Shown here: positions 12,006 to 24,060 of the stretch, one piece after another
Position numbering within the stretch: position 1 is the first letter of the stretch
Layout of the letters: the number at the start of each line of letters is the position of its first letter
NCBI GenBank assembly: GCA_023374025.1
Contig: SIJG01000001.1
Span: forward strand, 4,966,828-5,030,827
Length of the DNA stretch: 64,000 nucleotides
Direction of reading: 5' to 3'
From: Heterodera schachtii
Taxonomy: Eukaryota; Nematoda; Chromadorea; Rhabditida; Heteroderidae
Translations under genes and position numbers: made by a program
The notes under the pieces: model-generated
What the model was told of the DNA's origin: nothing
The model's database searches: none
Seen by the model: only the letters and a program-made list of their open reading frames with translations

Positions 12006-15000
12006 ATGGACGCCATCAAGAAGAAGATGCAGGCGATGAAGATCGAGAAGGTCATTCGATTGAACATTTAAAAATGAACAAAAAAAAAAACGACGAATGC
12101 CAGCAAACTTTGGCACTTTTAGGACAATGCCATCGACCGGGCGGACGCCGCGGAGGAAAAGTGCCGTCAAACGCAGGAACGGTTGGAGCGTGTTGAGGAG
12201 GAATTGCGGGACACGCAGAAGAAAATGATGGTGAGGGGAGGAGGCAAATTTGAATTTAAAACATTGGCAAAATGTTCAATTGCAGGCGACGGAGAACGAA
12301 TTGGACAAGGCGCAGGAGGACCTGACGGCTGCCAACAATTTGTTGGAGGAGAAAGAGAAGAAAGTGCAGGAGGTGGGCCTTTTGCCGATTTTGGCATTTC
12401 CAATGCCTTTGGGGAGGGGCGGCAACGGCACAAACCCAAAAAATACATTCTTATTTTGTACCTATTTGATTTGGCCAATTCACTTTTGCTCCGTGTGTTA
12501 TCCGAATTCCCAAAACGGTGACGAAAGCGAAAATTGCCCGGGCGAAGAAGCAAAGAAGCAAAGACTGGATTTGCTTTTGCGATTGCTTTTCCTTCGCTTT
12601 GCTTTCCCTCGGATTTTCCCACCTTCGCCAGGGGACGGAGGCGAAGAAAGGCAGCGGAAAAAGTGCATAATTTGCTTAATTCATCGCCCAGCCCATCCCC
12701 CGCCCCATGCGCAAATCAAAGCGATTTATTAGAAGGGGAGGGGGGGGGACACTTTGTCAGCCCATTCACTCATCAGCCAACAAAACGGGGGAAAGGGGAA
12801 GAGAAAGGAGGGGGGAGAGGGAAGAGAAAGGGGGGGGGGAAGAGAAAGGAGGGGGGAGAGGGAAGAGAAAGGGGGGGGGAAGAGAAAGGAGGGGGGAGAG
12901 GGAAGAGAAAGGGGGGGGGAGAGAAAGGGGGGGGAGAGGGAAGAGAAAGGGGGAAAGGGGGAGAGAAAGGGGGGGGGGGACGGAGTGATCGGCGGGGAAT
13001 GACTGACTGATCAGACAGACAGCGCAAGTGAAAAAGGGGCAGCTTTGATTGTTTCGCATGGAACAAACACACCACACACATTTGGTGATAAGGTGTGATT
13101 TAAAAAGGCAGTGTTTTAAAAGGCTTTTTGTCCACCGCTTATCTCCCGGGCCAATCTTTCGCATAATAAGCAGCGAAATTGCTTTTCCCCTTGCCATTAC
13201 CTCTCCCCCATTTCCCCAATTGCTTTTCCTTGTCATTACCCCCCCCCCCCCCTCCATTTTCCCATTTCCCCTAATTGCTTTTCCCCATTCCCTCCCCCCC
13301 CCATTTCCCTTTGGCCCCCTCCGCCGGTCAATCGCAGGGAATGTCCACCTGCTGCTGATCGCCGCTCTTCCGATCGTTCTTCTCTCATCCGCCAATGTTC
13401 ACTTATCCCTGCCCATCTTCCGGTTTTCTTTCTCCGTACGTCCGTTTCTTTCAAATGCAATTTAATAAATTTGTTGGCGATTGCGCATTTCACAATTAAT
13501 TCAGTGATTCCCCAATTTCTCTTTTCGTTTCGAATGGATATGCCTGCCTTTTATGGCAATTTTTTGCAATGATTCGGAACTGTTGCTGTCGTCCACCCAT
13601 CTTTTTGTATTTGTCGCGCACTGACCATTCCCTCTCCCTCTCCCCTCCCTCCCCCTCCTCTCTCTTTTCCCCCCTCTCTTTCCCTCCCTCTCCCCTCTCT
13701 CCCCCGTCTTCCCCGCTTTTCCTCAACTCTGTCCAATTGTTCTGTCATTGTAATAACACACATTTACACATTGTCCATCATCAGTCAGTCAGTCAGCAAC
13801 CGTAGATGACCCTCCCCCTCCCCCTCCCAACTCCGACAACAACAACAACTTGACCGACCGACCGACCGACCGACCGACCGACTGACTGAGTGAATGTCTC
13901 CCCCCCCCCCCCAATTCGCCCCCTTTTTGGGCTGTGCTTAGTGCAAACACTCGCCAATTCATTCAATCCATTCGATGCCTCATCCATCACCAAATTTGTT
14001 CACATTTCGTTGCTTTCCTGTTCAATTGCACAAATTCATTCATTCGCCTCATTCTCCCAAATCCATTAACAAACCCAATTGGCCTAATTAGGCTTAATTG
14101 TTTTGGCCAATCCCATTAAGTTGGCCTTGGCTTTCTTTCTCTTTGCCCAGTGGGGATTCTGTTTCGGTAAGCTCAAAGTATCTCGCACATTGTGCTGTTG
14201 AACTTTGTCACAACACTCCGTCCGTCCTCCGTTTCTCCATTCTCTGCTAAAAAAGGCATTTGCATTTCCCCCCCCCCCCCGGCAAATCATTGCGTCAGTC
14301 ATTTTCCGCTGCTGCTGACTCCTACAAACGCTCATCAGCCAATCCGATCGAAAAAAACAACGGCCGGGGAAACGAATTGGGCGGGGGGGGGGGGGGGGAG
14401 AGAGAACGAATGGAATGAGTCACCGCCCGGCCCAACGACGGAACGACGGACTAACGACGAACATTCCGTCGTTTTCCGTCGTTTTTTCCATCGCCGTCGG
14501 TCGGTCGTCCCGCCATTGGCCCTTTTTTCAATTTGCATTAAAAATGCGTCCGATGGATGCGATGCCTTAGCCGTGATTAAAGCACCGAAGTGAATAATTT
14601 CTCTTCATCTCTGCTACTTTTTTATAAGCCCCTTTTTGATCATTTTCTAATTTTCCAAATGTTTTTGTTCGTTTAACTCTCAGAATTGCAAAACTTATTT
14701 AATGGCCAAAAATTAATACTTGAAAAAATTATTTGTAATTTTTTGAGCTTTGCGAAACTCTGAAAACTTTAAAATCTCAAACTTGTGAAAATTCTCTCAT
14801 TATGCTTGCCAAAAATGATCAAATTGGCCGCTTCATTCATTTTTTCACATCCATTTTGAGCACTTTTTCTTCCCCATCAAAAAAGAGCAAAAGCCGTGGG
14901 AATAATCACAAAGTGTGACCATTCATTCATTTATTCATTCATTCATCCCATTTATTCATTCCATCCTCCGATTGGTCTGTCTTTCCCCCATCCCCCCGCC

Positions 15001-16639
15001 CACCAACTGAATTTTTTCCTCAAATTGGCCCACCCGTGGACAGATTTTATTCGTTTATTCTTAATAAATCTCATCCCATGCCCACATTCTGTGAAATGTG
15101 AATTGTCCGATCGGAGATCCAATCCAATGCAAAATGATTCAATCAAATCCATTTTCAATTCACTCTTCCCACTGAGAAAGAGAGAGAGAGAAAGCGGGGG
15201 AAGCGAACGGAGGGCGGGGGAGAAGGACAGCAGGGGGAAGACGGGGAGGGATGGGGCGATTGAGGGGGGAGGGGGGGGGGGGAGAAAGAGGAGGCAGTGA
15301 GGGGACGGCACGGGGGCCTTTCCGCCGCCTCGCCCAATTTTGGGCTTTGTAACTCAAAATTCACTTCAAATTTGATTATGAAAAGTTCCCTTTGATTTTT
15401 CGAAAAGTGCTTCCTTTACACTCCTTCTTTGTCCCTCTCTTTCTTTCCTCCCTTTCTCTCTCTCTCTCTCTCTCTCTTTCTTCCTCCCTTTCTCTCTCTC
15501 TCTCTTTCTTCCTCTCTTTCTCTCTCTCTCTCTCTCTTTCTTTCCTCTCTTTCTCTCTCTCTTTCTTTCCTCCCTTTCTCTCTCTCTCCCTCTCTCTCTC
15601 TCTCTTTTCTCTCTTCTCTCTCTCTCTCTTCTCTCTTTTCTTTTCCTTCTCTTTATTTTGTTTCCTTTTTGCCATTTCTTGGCCATCCGATGCGGGGCTC
15701 AGCTGTGTTTTCTTTCATCTCCCCATTTGACTAATTAACGGAAATTTAATTTTGTTTTTTGGCTAATTTTGCGCATCGCAAACCAAGCGAAGGCAGTGCA
15801 AACAGTCCGCCGCTTCTGCTCATTCTTTCCAATTGCCTTATTTACGCATTTGTCCGCTTTTCCTTTTCCCCTTTTCTTATTTTCTCCCAGCGTTAAATTG
15901 CCAATAAAAATGACCAAAATAGGGATTTTCGGGCCAACAAATGGCGTCGATTGGCCGTACTTTCCCCCTCCCCCCCCCGTTTCACTTTCCCTTCCCTCGC
16001 ATTAGCTGCTTCTTCCCATTTCCATGGTGTGTACCTGAGGAATGCAAACAAATCCCAAAATCCTTCGCCCCATTCGCTGTCCAAACGGAAGATGAACACA
16101 CTCACTCAGTGAGGCCAACCCAACCCAACCCAACCAAACACTCATTCCCCTCCCTTGCGCTGCTTTTCCTCAGCACCAGCCCTGAATCTCCCTATCCATC
16201 TGACAATGAGCTATTTATGCACTTCTCCAGCTTCTTCTTCTTCTTCTTCTTCTTTTCTTCCTCCTTCATTCTTACAGCACAGTCAAAGCGATTCTGCGAA
16301 CCGAACTCCCACAGGGAAAGTGAGGGAGCGAATGGGGGGAAAGGGGGGGGGGAAAGAGAGGGGAAGGGAAAAGGAAGGGAAAAGGAGGAGGAGAGGGGAA
16401 GGGGGAGGGGAAGGAGAAGGCCTTCCCGGGGACGCTCAACTGCTGCTTGCCTTGGCTGCTGAGCGCTGCTCGCTCCGATCAGATTTTGCTGTTAATGTGT
16501 GGAGATTGGGAAATGAAGGGCAACGACATTCATTTGTCGGAAGGAGAAGCGATGCTTTTTGAGTGTCGTCGGATAATGGGACGAGAGAATGAGGGGACAG
16601 AGAGAGAGAGAGAAAAGAGAGAAAGGGAAGGGAAGAGAA

Positions 16640-16686
<47 letters not shown>

Positions 16687-19600
16687 TGAGATAGAGAGGG
16701 GGAGGGGGGGCGGAAGAGGGGAGTCAAAAGGGGGAGGCGGGGAGGGGGGGGGGGGGGGGGGCAAAACGCGGGGGTTGGCTCTGTTTGACGTGCGCAGTTT
16801 CCCATTCCATTGGTAACCGATCCGGCCAGCAGAGCTGCTGAACCAGGACAATGCTCCGGCAAAAAGAGATTATCCGCCACTCCGTCCGTCCGAAACGGAC
16901 GGACCCAACACAAAGCGCTTCTTCCGCGTCGCCCATTCCCTTTCATTTGTTTTTCCATTTTTTTGTCATTTTCTTCTGATTTGAAAAAGACCCAAAAAAT
17001 AGGAAAAAGGTTTCTCCATTTTCACATTCATTTAAATCACTGATGATTTGTTACGCATTTTACCTTAAATTTGAGCAGAAAAAGAAGAGGGAATGAATGG
17101 TCGGTTGATCAGCTCAATTTGTCAGTTTGGATAGAAAATCTTAAATTTGAATGGCAATTGCCATTTCCGTCCGTCCCATTGTCAAAAAAAGGCTTGGAAC
17201 ACAAAACTTTTGTCGTCCTTTAGCCCTTTTTTTGTCCGTTATTTTCGCTTTGTTTCGATTATTTTTCGGCACTAAAAATTAAAATGTCGCGCATGGATAA
17301 AGGCGGTTCTCAGCAGACGTCCTTGCTGGACGTGCTGAAGAAGAAAATGCGCCAGGCGCGCGAGGAGGCGGAGCAGGCGAAGGACGAAGCGGACGAAGTG
17401 AAGCGGCAATTGGAGGAGGAGCGCAAAAAGCGAGAGGACGTAAGAAAAATGGAAATGAAAGGAAATGGGAAAAAGTGCCATTTATAACGGAGAAATTGGG
17501 GGGAGGGCATCAAACGGATGGGAATGACAGACAATCCATCAAACGGAATTTGTCAAGGCCGAGGCGGACGTGGCCGCACTGAACCGTCGCATTGTGTTGG
17601 TGGAGGAGGACTTGGAACGCACGGAGGACCGACTGAAAATCGCCACTCAAAAGTTGGAGGAGGCGAGCAAAGCGGCGGACGAAGCGGAACGGTGAGAAGG
17701 CGCGCGAGCGGAAAACCGCGAAAAAATGAAAAATGCAAAAAATGCCAAAAAAAAAAAGTTAAAATGAGTGCCAATGTGAAGAGAGAGCTGCGAGTGTGAA
17801 ATTGAATGAAAATCAGCAGAGTTTGTGTGCCGAAGTTGGCCGAATGTGCCGGAGGGATTGGTCAGTCCCTCCCAAAATCCCCCGTGGGCATTTTCCATTT
17901 GCTATGGTTTCTTCCCGGGGGTTCATTCCCCCCCCCCCCCCCCCCCCCCGCCGCCCCTCCCTCACTTTTTTTTTTGGCTTTGCTTTGTCGCCCCAATGAC
18001 GTGGGCTTAAGGCTGAAGCCGAAGTGGCGTCACTGAACCGTCGCATGGTTCTGTTGGAAGAGGAGTTGGACAAGCTTGAGGAGCGCCTTAAACTTGCCAC
18101 CGAAAAAATGGAAGAAGCGACGGCCAATTGCGACGAATCGGAACGGTCAGTTAAAAGAAAAGGGAAGGACAGAGCCAACGGACAGAGAGAAGAGAACCCC
18201 TGGCCAAATGGACAAACACTCCGCTAATTGGGCCAATTAATTCTTTGACAGGGGACGGAGGGGTCCATTCGTACTTTTGCGTACTGTACGTATTACTGTG
18301 GTGCTGTGTTTATGTGTTGTGTATGTGTTTGTCTGTTAATTTTAGATTGAATTGGCATAACTTTTTAATTCCTTGGCATTTCCGCCCGTCGCTTTTCAAA
18401 TGCTTTTTTTCTTCGCTTTTGCGCTTTGCTTTTTGTCCGCTTTTTGTCCAATTCGTTTCCGTCGTCCAAATCAGCGCCCGCAAATCGATGGAGACGCGTT
18501 CGCAGGCGGACGAAGAACGCGCAAACATTTTGGAGGTGCAAGTGGAGGAAGCGAAAGTGATCGCGGAGGACGCGGACCGCAAATACGAAGAGGTGAGCGA
18601 AGGAAAGCGACGGCGGAGGGAGAGACAGACAGACAGACGAGACGCTATTGGACAATGCCAATGGCTAATATGGCAAATTGAAATGCCAATGGCAATGTCT
18701 AGTATGGGGCAGCCAATTGCAATGGCAACGGTAAATATTGCCAATGGCCAATGCCAATGGCAAATATGGCTAATGGCAATGCCAATGGCTAATATGGTCA
18801 ATGAAAATACCAACGGCAAATATCGCCAATGCCAATGGCAGCATTTTTAGACGCACTTTAACACCGCCAAATGCCATTTTAGCACTTTTATGCATTGCCG
18901 GATTGGCCTTTCTTCCGTTCTTTTATGGCCCTGTCATTATGCCAATGAATGTAACCCTTTAACATTTCTCATTTTGGCACTTTAACCCATTTGGCTAAAT
19001 TGTACAATAACAAAGTGTGCCACCGTGTGAGTTCGAAGTGTGCGATTACTTAATTAAGTGGTATCATTTAATTGAGAATAATTAATTATTGTTAATTAGT
19101 CGCTTTAATTGCCTTTGATTCATTCATCTTTTTGTTAACCAAAGCTGCAAAACAACAACATTCATTTAATTTCTTTTTCATTGCTAAATTGCCAAAACGC
19201 CCATTAATTAATTAATTCATTATAATTAATTAATTCAATTGGCAATTCGTTCGTCCAATTGCCCCCCCCCCTTTTTTTTGTCTCTGTGCAGTGAGCGAAA
19301 ATCCTTGCAAAATCGGATGAATGTGGACGACGACCGATGCTTGGAGTTGGAGACGAAACTGCGCGAGGCGCACTCACTGCTGCGCGAGACGGAGACGAAG
19401 TCGGACGAGGTCATCAGCAAAAGCAAAACAAACGCTCTTTGCCGCCTCCGCCGCTTCAGCCGCACTTTTGCTTTTTCTCTTTTTATTTTTACTGTTTTCT
19501 TTCTTATCTTTTTTATCTGCTCTCCTTTTTTCTCTTTCTCTCCTATTCCTTTTGTCTCTTCTTCTCTTTTCTTCCTTCTCTCCTCTTCTTCTTCTATCCT

Positions 19601-22600
19601 CTTTCTCCTCTCTCTCTCTCTCTCTCTCTCATTCTCTTTCTCCTCTTTCTTTTTGTCCCTCTTTCCATCTCATCTGCTTCTCCTTTTTTCTCTTTCTCTC
19701 CTATTCCTTTTGTCTCTTCTTCTCTTTTCTTCCTTCTCTCCTCTTCTTCTTCTCTCCTCTTTCTGCTTCTTCTCCAGTTCTGTCCTCTTCTGTTGCTTCT
19801 GCTGCTGTCGGATTGCTTTTATGCTTTTTTGAATTTTAAATTTTTCGTTTTTCAATGCTTTTTCCTTTTGTCAAAGATTGGAAAAAAGCCGTCATTTGCT
19901 TTGATTTTTTGAGTGGCACACCTTTTAACTTTACTAATCACTTCCATTTGTATGATAAATGTTCGTTTTTATTCACTTCCGTCCGTCCTTTTTTCCATTT
20001 GTCCCTTTTGTCGCCATTTTGTCTTTTTCCATTTGTTTTGTCTGGGCCGTCCTCAATTAATTAATAATTAATTGTCCACCCTTTCTCCCCTTCTCCCCCT
20101 TTTCTTTCCCATTCCTTCGATCGGTCGGTCTCTTTCAGTGTGCGTAAAGTGATGGAAAACCGTTCTCTGCAAGACGAGGAGCGTGCCAATGCCATCGAAG
20201 AACAGCTGAAGGAGGCCCAATCGCTGGCGGAAGAAGCGGACCGAAAATACGACGAGGTTCACGCGTGTCGCTGCCAATCACTAACAATTTTGCCGTTTTC
20301 CTTGGAAAATGCCGAAGAAATTAAATGCCAAACAAAAAATAAATCCGAAGGAAAAGCGGCCTAACATTTCGCCCGCTCTTTCCATGCCAATTTTCATCCA
20401 AATGGTACATATTTTGGCATTCACTTTGTCCCTTCGTCATCACTCTTCTTAAAATCCATCAAAATTTGTCCCATTTTTCCATTCCCTTAATTTGTCCCTT
20501 TTAATTTGTTATGCGTTTCCGTTGCACATATTATAATTTTCTTATTTTTATTTGCTTCTTTTGGCCATTGCTTTCTTTTCAATGCTTTTTGGCTTTTGCC
20601 GTTTTTTTTTTCTCTTTTCGCTTTAATTTTTCCGTCCAATTTTCAGGTCGCTCGTAAATTGGCAATGGTTGAAGCCGACTTGGAACGTGCCGAGGAGCGC
20701 GCAGAGGCCGGGGAGAAGTGAGTCCATTGGCAATGTTTAAATATGCTTTTGCATTATGAGTTAAAATCTCTTTTCTGTCCAATCGACTTCACTTCGTCTT
20801 TTTGTGTTACCATATCCAATTTTGATTTGGCACAATTTCTTTTTTGGCATTTCGTTTGGATGAGAAAGGACCATTCGTAATTATTCCCCCGGGCTTTGTT
20901 CGACCGACGGATAGCGCAAACACCGACTCTTTCTTTCTTTCTTCTTTCTCTCATCTAACCTTTTCTTTTCCTTTTTCTGATCACTTGCCAACTTCTCCCC
21001 CTTTTCCTTTTCTCCCATTTCCCATTCATTTGTTTGTTGCCCCGACTTACAGCAAAATTGTGGAGTTGGAGGAGGAGTTGCGCGTTGTGGGCAACAACTT
21101 GAAGTCGTTGGAGCTCAGCGAAGAAAAGGTTTTGGGAGACGCCGCCTCTTCCCCCCCTCACAAATCAAACTTTGGCTTTTCCCCCCTCAGACTTTGGCTT
21201 TTCCTTGGCATTTTTTCCTTTCCAAACTGTGCCCTCTAATTTTTTTCTTTTGTCCCTTTCATACCCAATTGGTGCTAATCCCTCCCACAAATGCTCATAA
21301 CTTTCCCCCCACCCCCTCATTTTCCCTCTTTTCTCTCCAAATTCACCCCAAAAGGCGTTGCAACGTGAGGAAGCGTACGAAGAGCAAGTGCGTCAGATGG
21401 AAGTGCGTCTGAAGGAGGTCTGTCAGTGTGTGCCGAACTTTTGGGGAAAGAAAGCGAATAATTGCAAAGTTTGGCCTTTTCCGAGTGTTTAATCCGTCGC
21501 TTTTCATTATGCTAACCATTCGAAATGACTTCCCTTTGCGTGTCCTTTGCTTTATTAATATTCTTCCGATTGTTTGTTTTTTCTTTTTCGTCTCTTTTTT
21601 TAATTTTTTATTTATTTTTTAATTAATTATTTTTGCATTTCTTTTGCCATTCACTAAAAATGAATTATTATTATTATTAATTTTGTTTTGAAGTGCGCTT
21701 TTTCTCTTCCAGCAAAATTGTGGAATTGGAGGAGGAATTGCGCGTCGTCGGTAACAATTTGAAGTCGTTGGAGGTCAGCGAAGAGAAGGCATTGCAACGC
21801 GAGGATTCCTACGAGGAGCAAATTCGCAACCTCAGCGCCCGTCTTAAGGAGGTGGCACAATGCCCGCGGGCAATCTGACAATTCGGCGCCTTTTGCTTAA
21901 TTTTTGTTGCTTTCGATCTGTTAAAGCCAAACAAAGGCTTTGACCAATCAACAAATGAGGAATTGCTAATTGGATTATCATTAGGGGATAGCATTTGAAA
22001 AGAAAAAAAAAAATAAAAAAACCAAAATTTACAAAATGCGAATGTTTCGAAGTATCAAGCAGTTTTTGCCAAGCCTTGCTTTTTCGATATTGAATAAGGT
22101 TTTTCTTAAAATATTTTGAGTGATTGTTTGCTGTCGCTTATGCTTTTTGTAAGGAATTTATGGGATTATAAAATATTTTTTGGGTTTTAATTTTTGGCAT
22201 TTTCCTTTTTAGGCTGAGACTCGCGCGGAATTCGCTGAACGTTCGGTACAAAAGCTGCAGAAGGAAGTGGACAGACTGGAGGGTGCGTGCGCTCTTTTGG
22301 CCCCACTTTTTTTTCCTTTGCCTTTTTTTTTGCAATGCTTTGGGAGGAAAAGCCATGGGACAAAAGAGGCAAAATTACGCGGGGGAATGACCAGCAGAAA
22401 ATGAACGGATCAACTGATTTTGAATGGGTTCCGTCCGCTTCTTCGTTTAAATTTGGCATTTTGCTTTCCGCTTTTCCTTTTGTCTTTTCTTTTCTTTTTG
22501 TCTTTGCTTTTGCGTTTCGTCCGTTCGTTCATTTTTCGTCGCTTTTCCCTAACTTTTGTCCGTCCATTCGACAGATGAATTGCTCGTGGAGAAGGAACGC

Positions 22601-24060
22601 GTGCGCAATTTGACAGCAGAAATTGAACAGACTGTGCAGGAGATTCAGGGCTCTTGAAGTGTTTTGGTTTCTTCAGAATTTGTGACGATGTCAAAGTGTG
22701 GCCATTTGTCATTTTCGTCCGTTCTCTTTTTGGCATTTTGTCCGCTTTTTGGCCGACTGTCCTATGTCCAAATTTTCGTTAAGACTTTCATTGTCCATCA
22801 TTCGTTATGAGCTTATCTAGCTTTTTGCTTTCTTTTGCGTAAAATTTACACTATCGCGAAATTGGGTGTTTTTCTCCTTTTCCTAACACTTTTTCTCTCG
22901 TATTTAATTGGCAATTAACTAATTAATCTTTGTCCCAATTGCCGTGCCATTGCTTTTAACCCCATTAACAATTTTGCAGATGAACGTGAACAGGCAGTGA
23001 CCAAAGGGAATGTTGTGCAAGAAGAATTGGACCGATTGGTGCATGAATTGCATGCCGTTTGAGGGGTTCCCTCTTCTTTTGACGGATGGGTGACAATTTG
23101 AGTCGTAAAACGGAAGAATAATTTGCCAAATGTTTGATTGGGGGCATTAATTTTAAGCCTTTTGGCACCCATCCATCCCCCATTTTGTTAATGCATGAAT
23201 CCGTCGACTGCTGTGAACGGCCACCGTGGAATTAATTTTGTCACTAATTACATTTGTATTCATTTGCTTTTGATTGGAATTTTGTTCTAACCCATTAAGT
23301 TTGAAAGATTCACTGTATCGATTAACTATTAATTAGGGCGAGGGTTTATGTTTATGAAAATTCCAGGAATACTAAAATAAATTTTACGAAAAACGCAAAA
23401 ATATTTACGAAAATATTGAACAAAAATTAAAAAGGTTGCAGTGCAAAAAAAAAAAGAAAAGAAACCGTACGCAATAACCGATCAAAAAATTTATTCATTG
23501 TTCAAAGTTCCAAAATTCTGAATTTTCGAAAAATACGGAAATATTTACCAAAGATTGCTAAAAAAAAATGCCGAAGTATGTTTTTTTTAAAAAGGCCCAA
23601 AATATTTTTTATTAATTATGGATATTGACGTGAAAGCGAAGAATTTCCCACGCTAAAAAGATAATTCCTGAATTTCTCAGCAAAACAAAGCTTCAGGAAA
23701 AATATTTAAAAAATATAAATCCTCAATTACTAATAAAAAAAAATAATTAAGCATAATAATAACTGCGTGATTACCGTTGTTTATTTGTATGTAATCATTT
23801 GGGTTATTTCGTTGATGGGCCAATTAATTTTCCGACGATTTTTGTCATTGTCGTGTGTCCACCCCTTGACATTCTGCAACAATATTTTGCCGTTTTGAGT
23901 TCAATTTGAAATTTGTTTGCTTTTGCAGACGAATTGGTCCACGAGAAGGAACGGTACAAAGCAATTTCGGAGGAGTTGGACTCGACTTTCCAGGTGAATG
24001 ATTGTATGAGGAAAAGAGGACAATTATTCCATCCCTTTGGAGGAGCTTTCCGGCTACTGA
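12006..24060 (+). CDS. lev-11: Tropomyosin (lev-11/tmy-1 type), multiple isoforms
   Basis: Tropomyosin is a coiled coil along actin filaments that controls myosin access and filament stability. Long form: 12006-12050 ([15 protein letters not shown]), 12123-12230 and 12286-12372 give residues 1-80. Short form: start exon 17284-17439. Then come exon 3 (two copies), exon 4 (three copies), exon 5 20647-20717, exons 6/7 (split or fused copy), exon 8 22213-22282, and three last exons. All junctions keep phase. A long isoform totals 284 residues, the classic length; the short start replaces 80 residues with 52. The muscle-type end is 23939-23993 joined to 24043-24060, giving the conserved terminus ELSGY. 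Heptads run throughout. Introns are large and full of CT/GA and poly-G tracts. Isoform choice probably uses the two promoters and mutually exclusive splicing. Confidence 0.95.
12373..17283. repeat. Low-complexity intron with GA/CT, poly-G and tetranucleotide repeats
   Basis: Holds a purine minisatellite (12790-12980), poly-G/C runs (13240, 13901, 14270, 14384, 15272, 16750), a (ccga)n run (13851-13880), (cattcatt)n near 14925-14945, and long CT (15430-15650) and GA (16580-16690) tracts. There is no supported gene. The ORFs of 100-200 codons here are Ser/Leu/Phe or Arg/Glu/Gly low-complexity translations. Confidence 0.8.
12790..12980. repeat. Purine minisatellite, unit about 40 bp
   Basis: At least three near-identical 40-bp units (starting near 12799, 12839 and 12879) built of gaagagaaagga, poly-G and gagagg blocks, followed by shortened units. 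Strictly purine on the plus strand. Confidence 0.85.
17284..17439 (+). CDS. lev-11: Tropomyosin alternative first exon (short isoforms)
   Basis: Starts at an ATG preceded by AT-rich sequence and encodes 52 residues ([20 protein letters not shown]...). It ends in phase 0 at a gtaaga donor, so it can join either exon 3 copy exactly as exon 12286-12372 does. This is the layout of low-molecular-weight tropomyosins made from an internal promoter; the promoter should lie just upstream, about 17000-17280. Confidence 0.9.
17558..18145 (+). CDS. lev-11: Tropomyosin duplicated exon 3 pair
   Basis: Two exons of 134 nt each, 17558-17691 ([17 protein letters not shown]...) and 18012-18145 ([17 protein letters not shown]...). 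They have the same entry and exit phase, so only one can be used per transcript without disturbing the heptad length. The first has donor gtgaga, the second gtcagt. A long poly-C run (about 17930-17949) lies between them. Confidence 0.9.
18475..20256 (+). CDS. lev-11: Tropomyosin exon 4, three alternative copies
   Basis: Exons 18475-18592 ([15 protein letters not shown]...), 19292-19409 ([15 protein letters not shown]...) and 20139-20256 ([15 protein letters not shown]...) are each 118 nt with identical phase, giving 39 residues. The third closely matches the body-wall form known from C. elegans. The middle copy is the most divergent ([19 protein letters not shown]) and ends TKSDE rather than RKYDE or RKYEE. 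Confidence 0.9.
18640..18845. repeat. Degenerate tandem repeat rich in TGCCAATGGC
   Basis: About ten imperfect copies of words such as atgccaatggc and taatatggc in an intron between exon 4 copies. A shorter run is at 10230-10290. Confidence 0.7.
19518..19760. repeat. CT-rich direct repeat, about 80 bp, two copies
   Basis: The segment near 19518-19598 recurs almost unchanged near 19676-19757, separated by more CT-rich DNA. It lies in a tropomyosin intron. Confidence 0.8.
21053..21851 (+). CDS. lev-11: Tropomyosin exon 6/7 region: split copy and fused copy
   Basis: The first version uses two exons, 21053-21128 ([20 protein letters not shown]...) and 21355-21417 ([14 protein letters not shown]...), separated by a 226-bp intron. 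The second version, 21713-21851, encodes the same 46-residue stretch in one exon. Both start with a C completing an Asn codon with exon 5 and end in phase 0 before exon 8. Confidence 0.9.
22575..24060 (+). CDS. lev-11: Tropomyosin three alternative terminal exons
   Basis: Exon 22575-22657 ends ...TVQEIQGS stop. Exon 22980-23062 ends ...[10 protein letters not shown] stop. Exons 23939-23993 plus 24043-24060 end ...STFQELSGY stop. Each completes the Asp codon begun by exon 8 (G + AT or AC). The last uses a 49-bp intron with acceptor tttggag; reading straight on instead gives an unrelated, unconserved tail. Confidence 0.9.

Noticed and set aside
15366..15734. ORFs over 100 codons on both strands in CT/GA repeats (also 9509-9889, 12766-13395 minus, 19239-19912)
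   Set aside because: Translations are Ser/Leu/Phe or Arg/Glu/Gly runs caused by microsatellites; no splice logic or family match.
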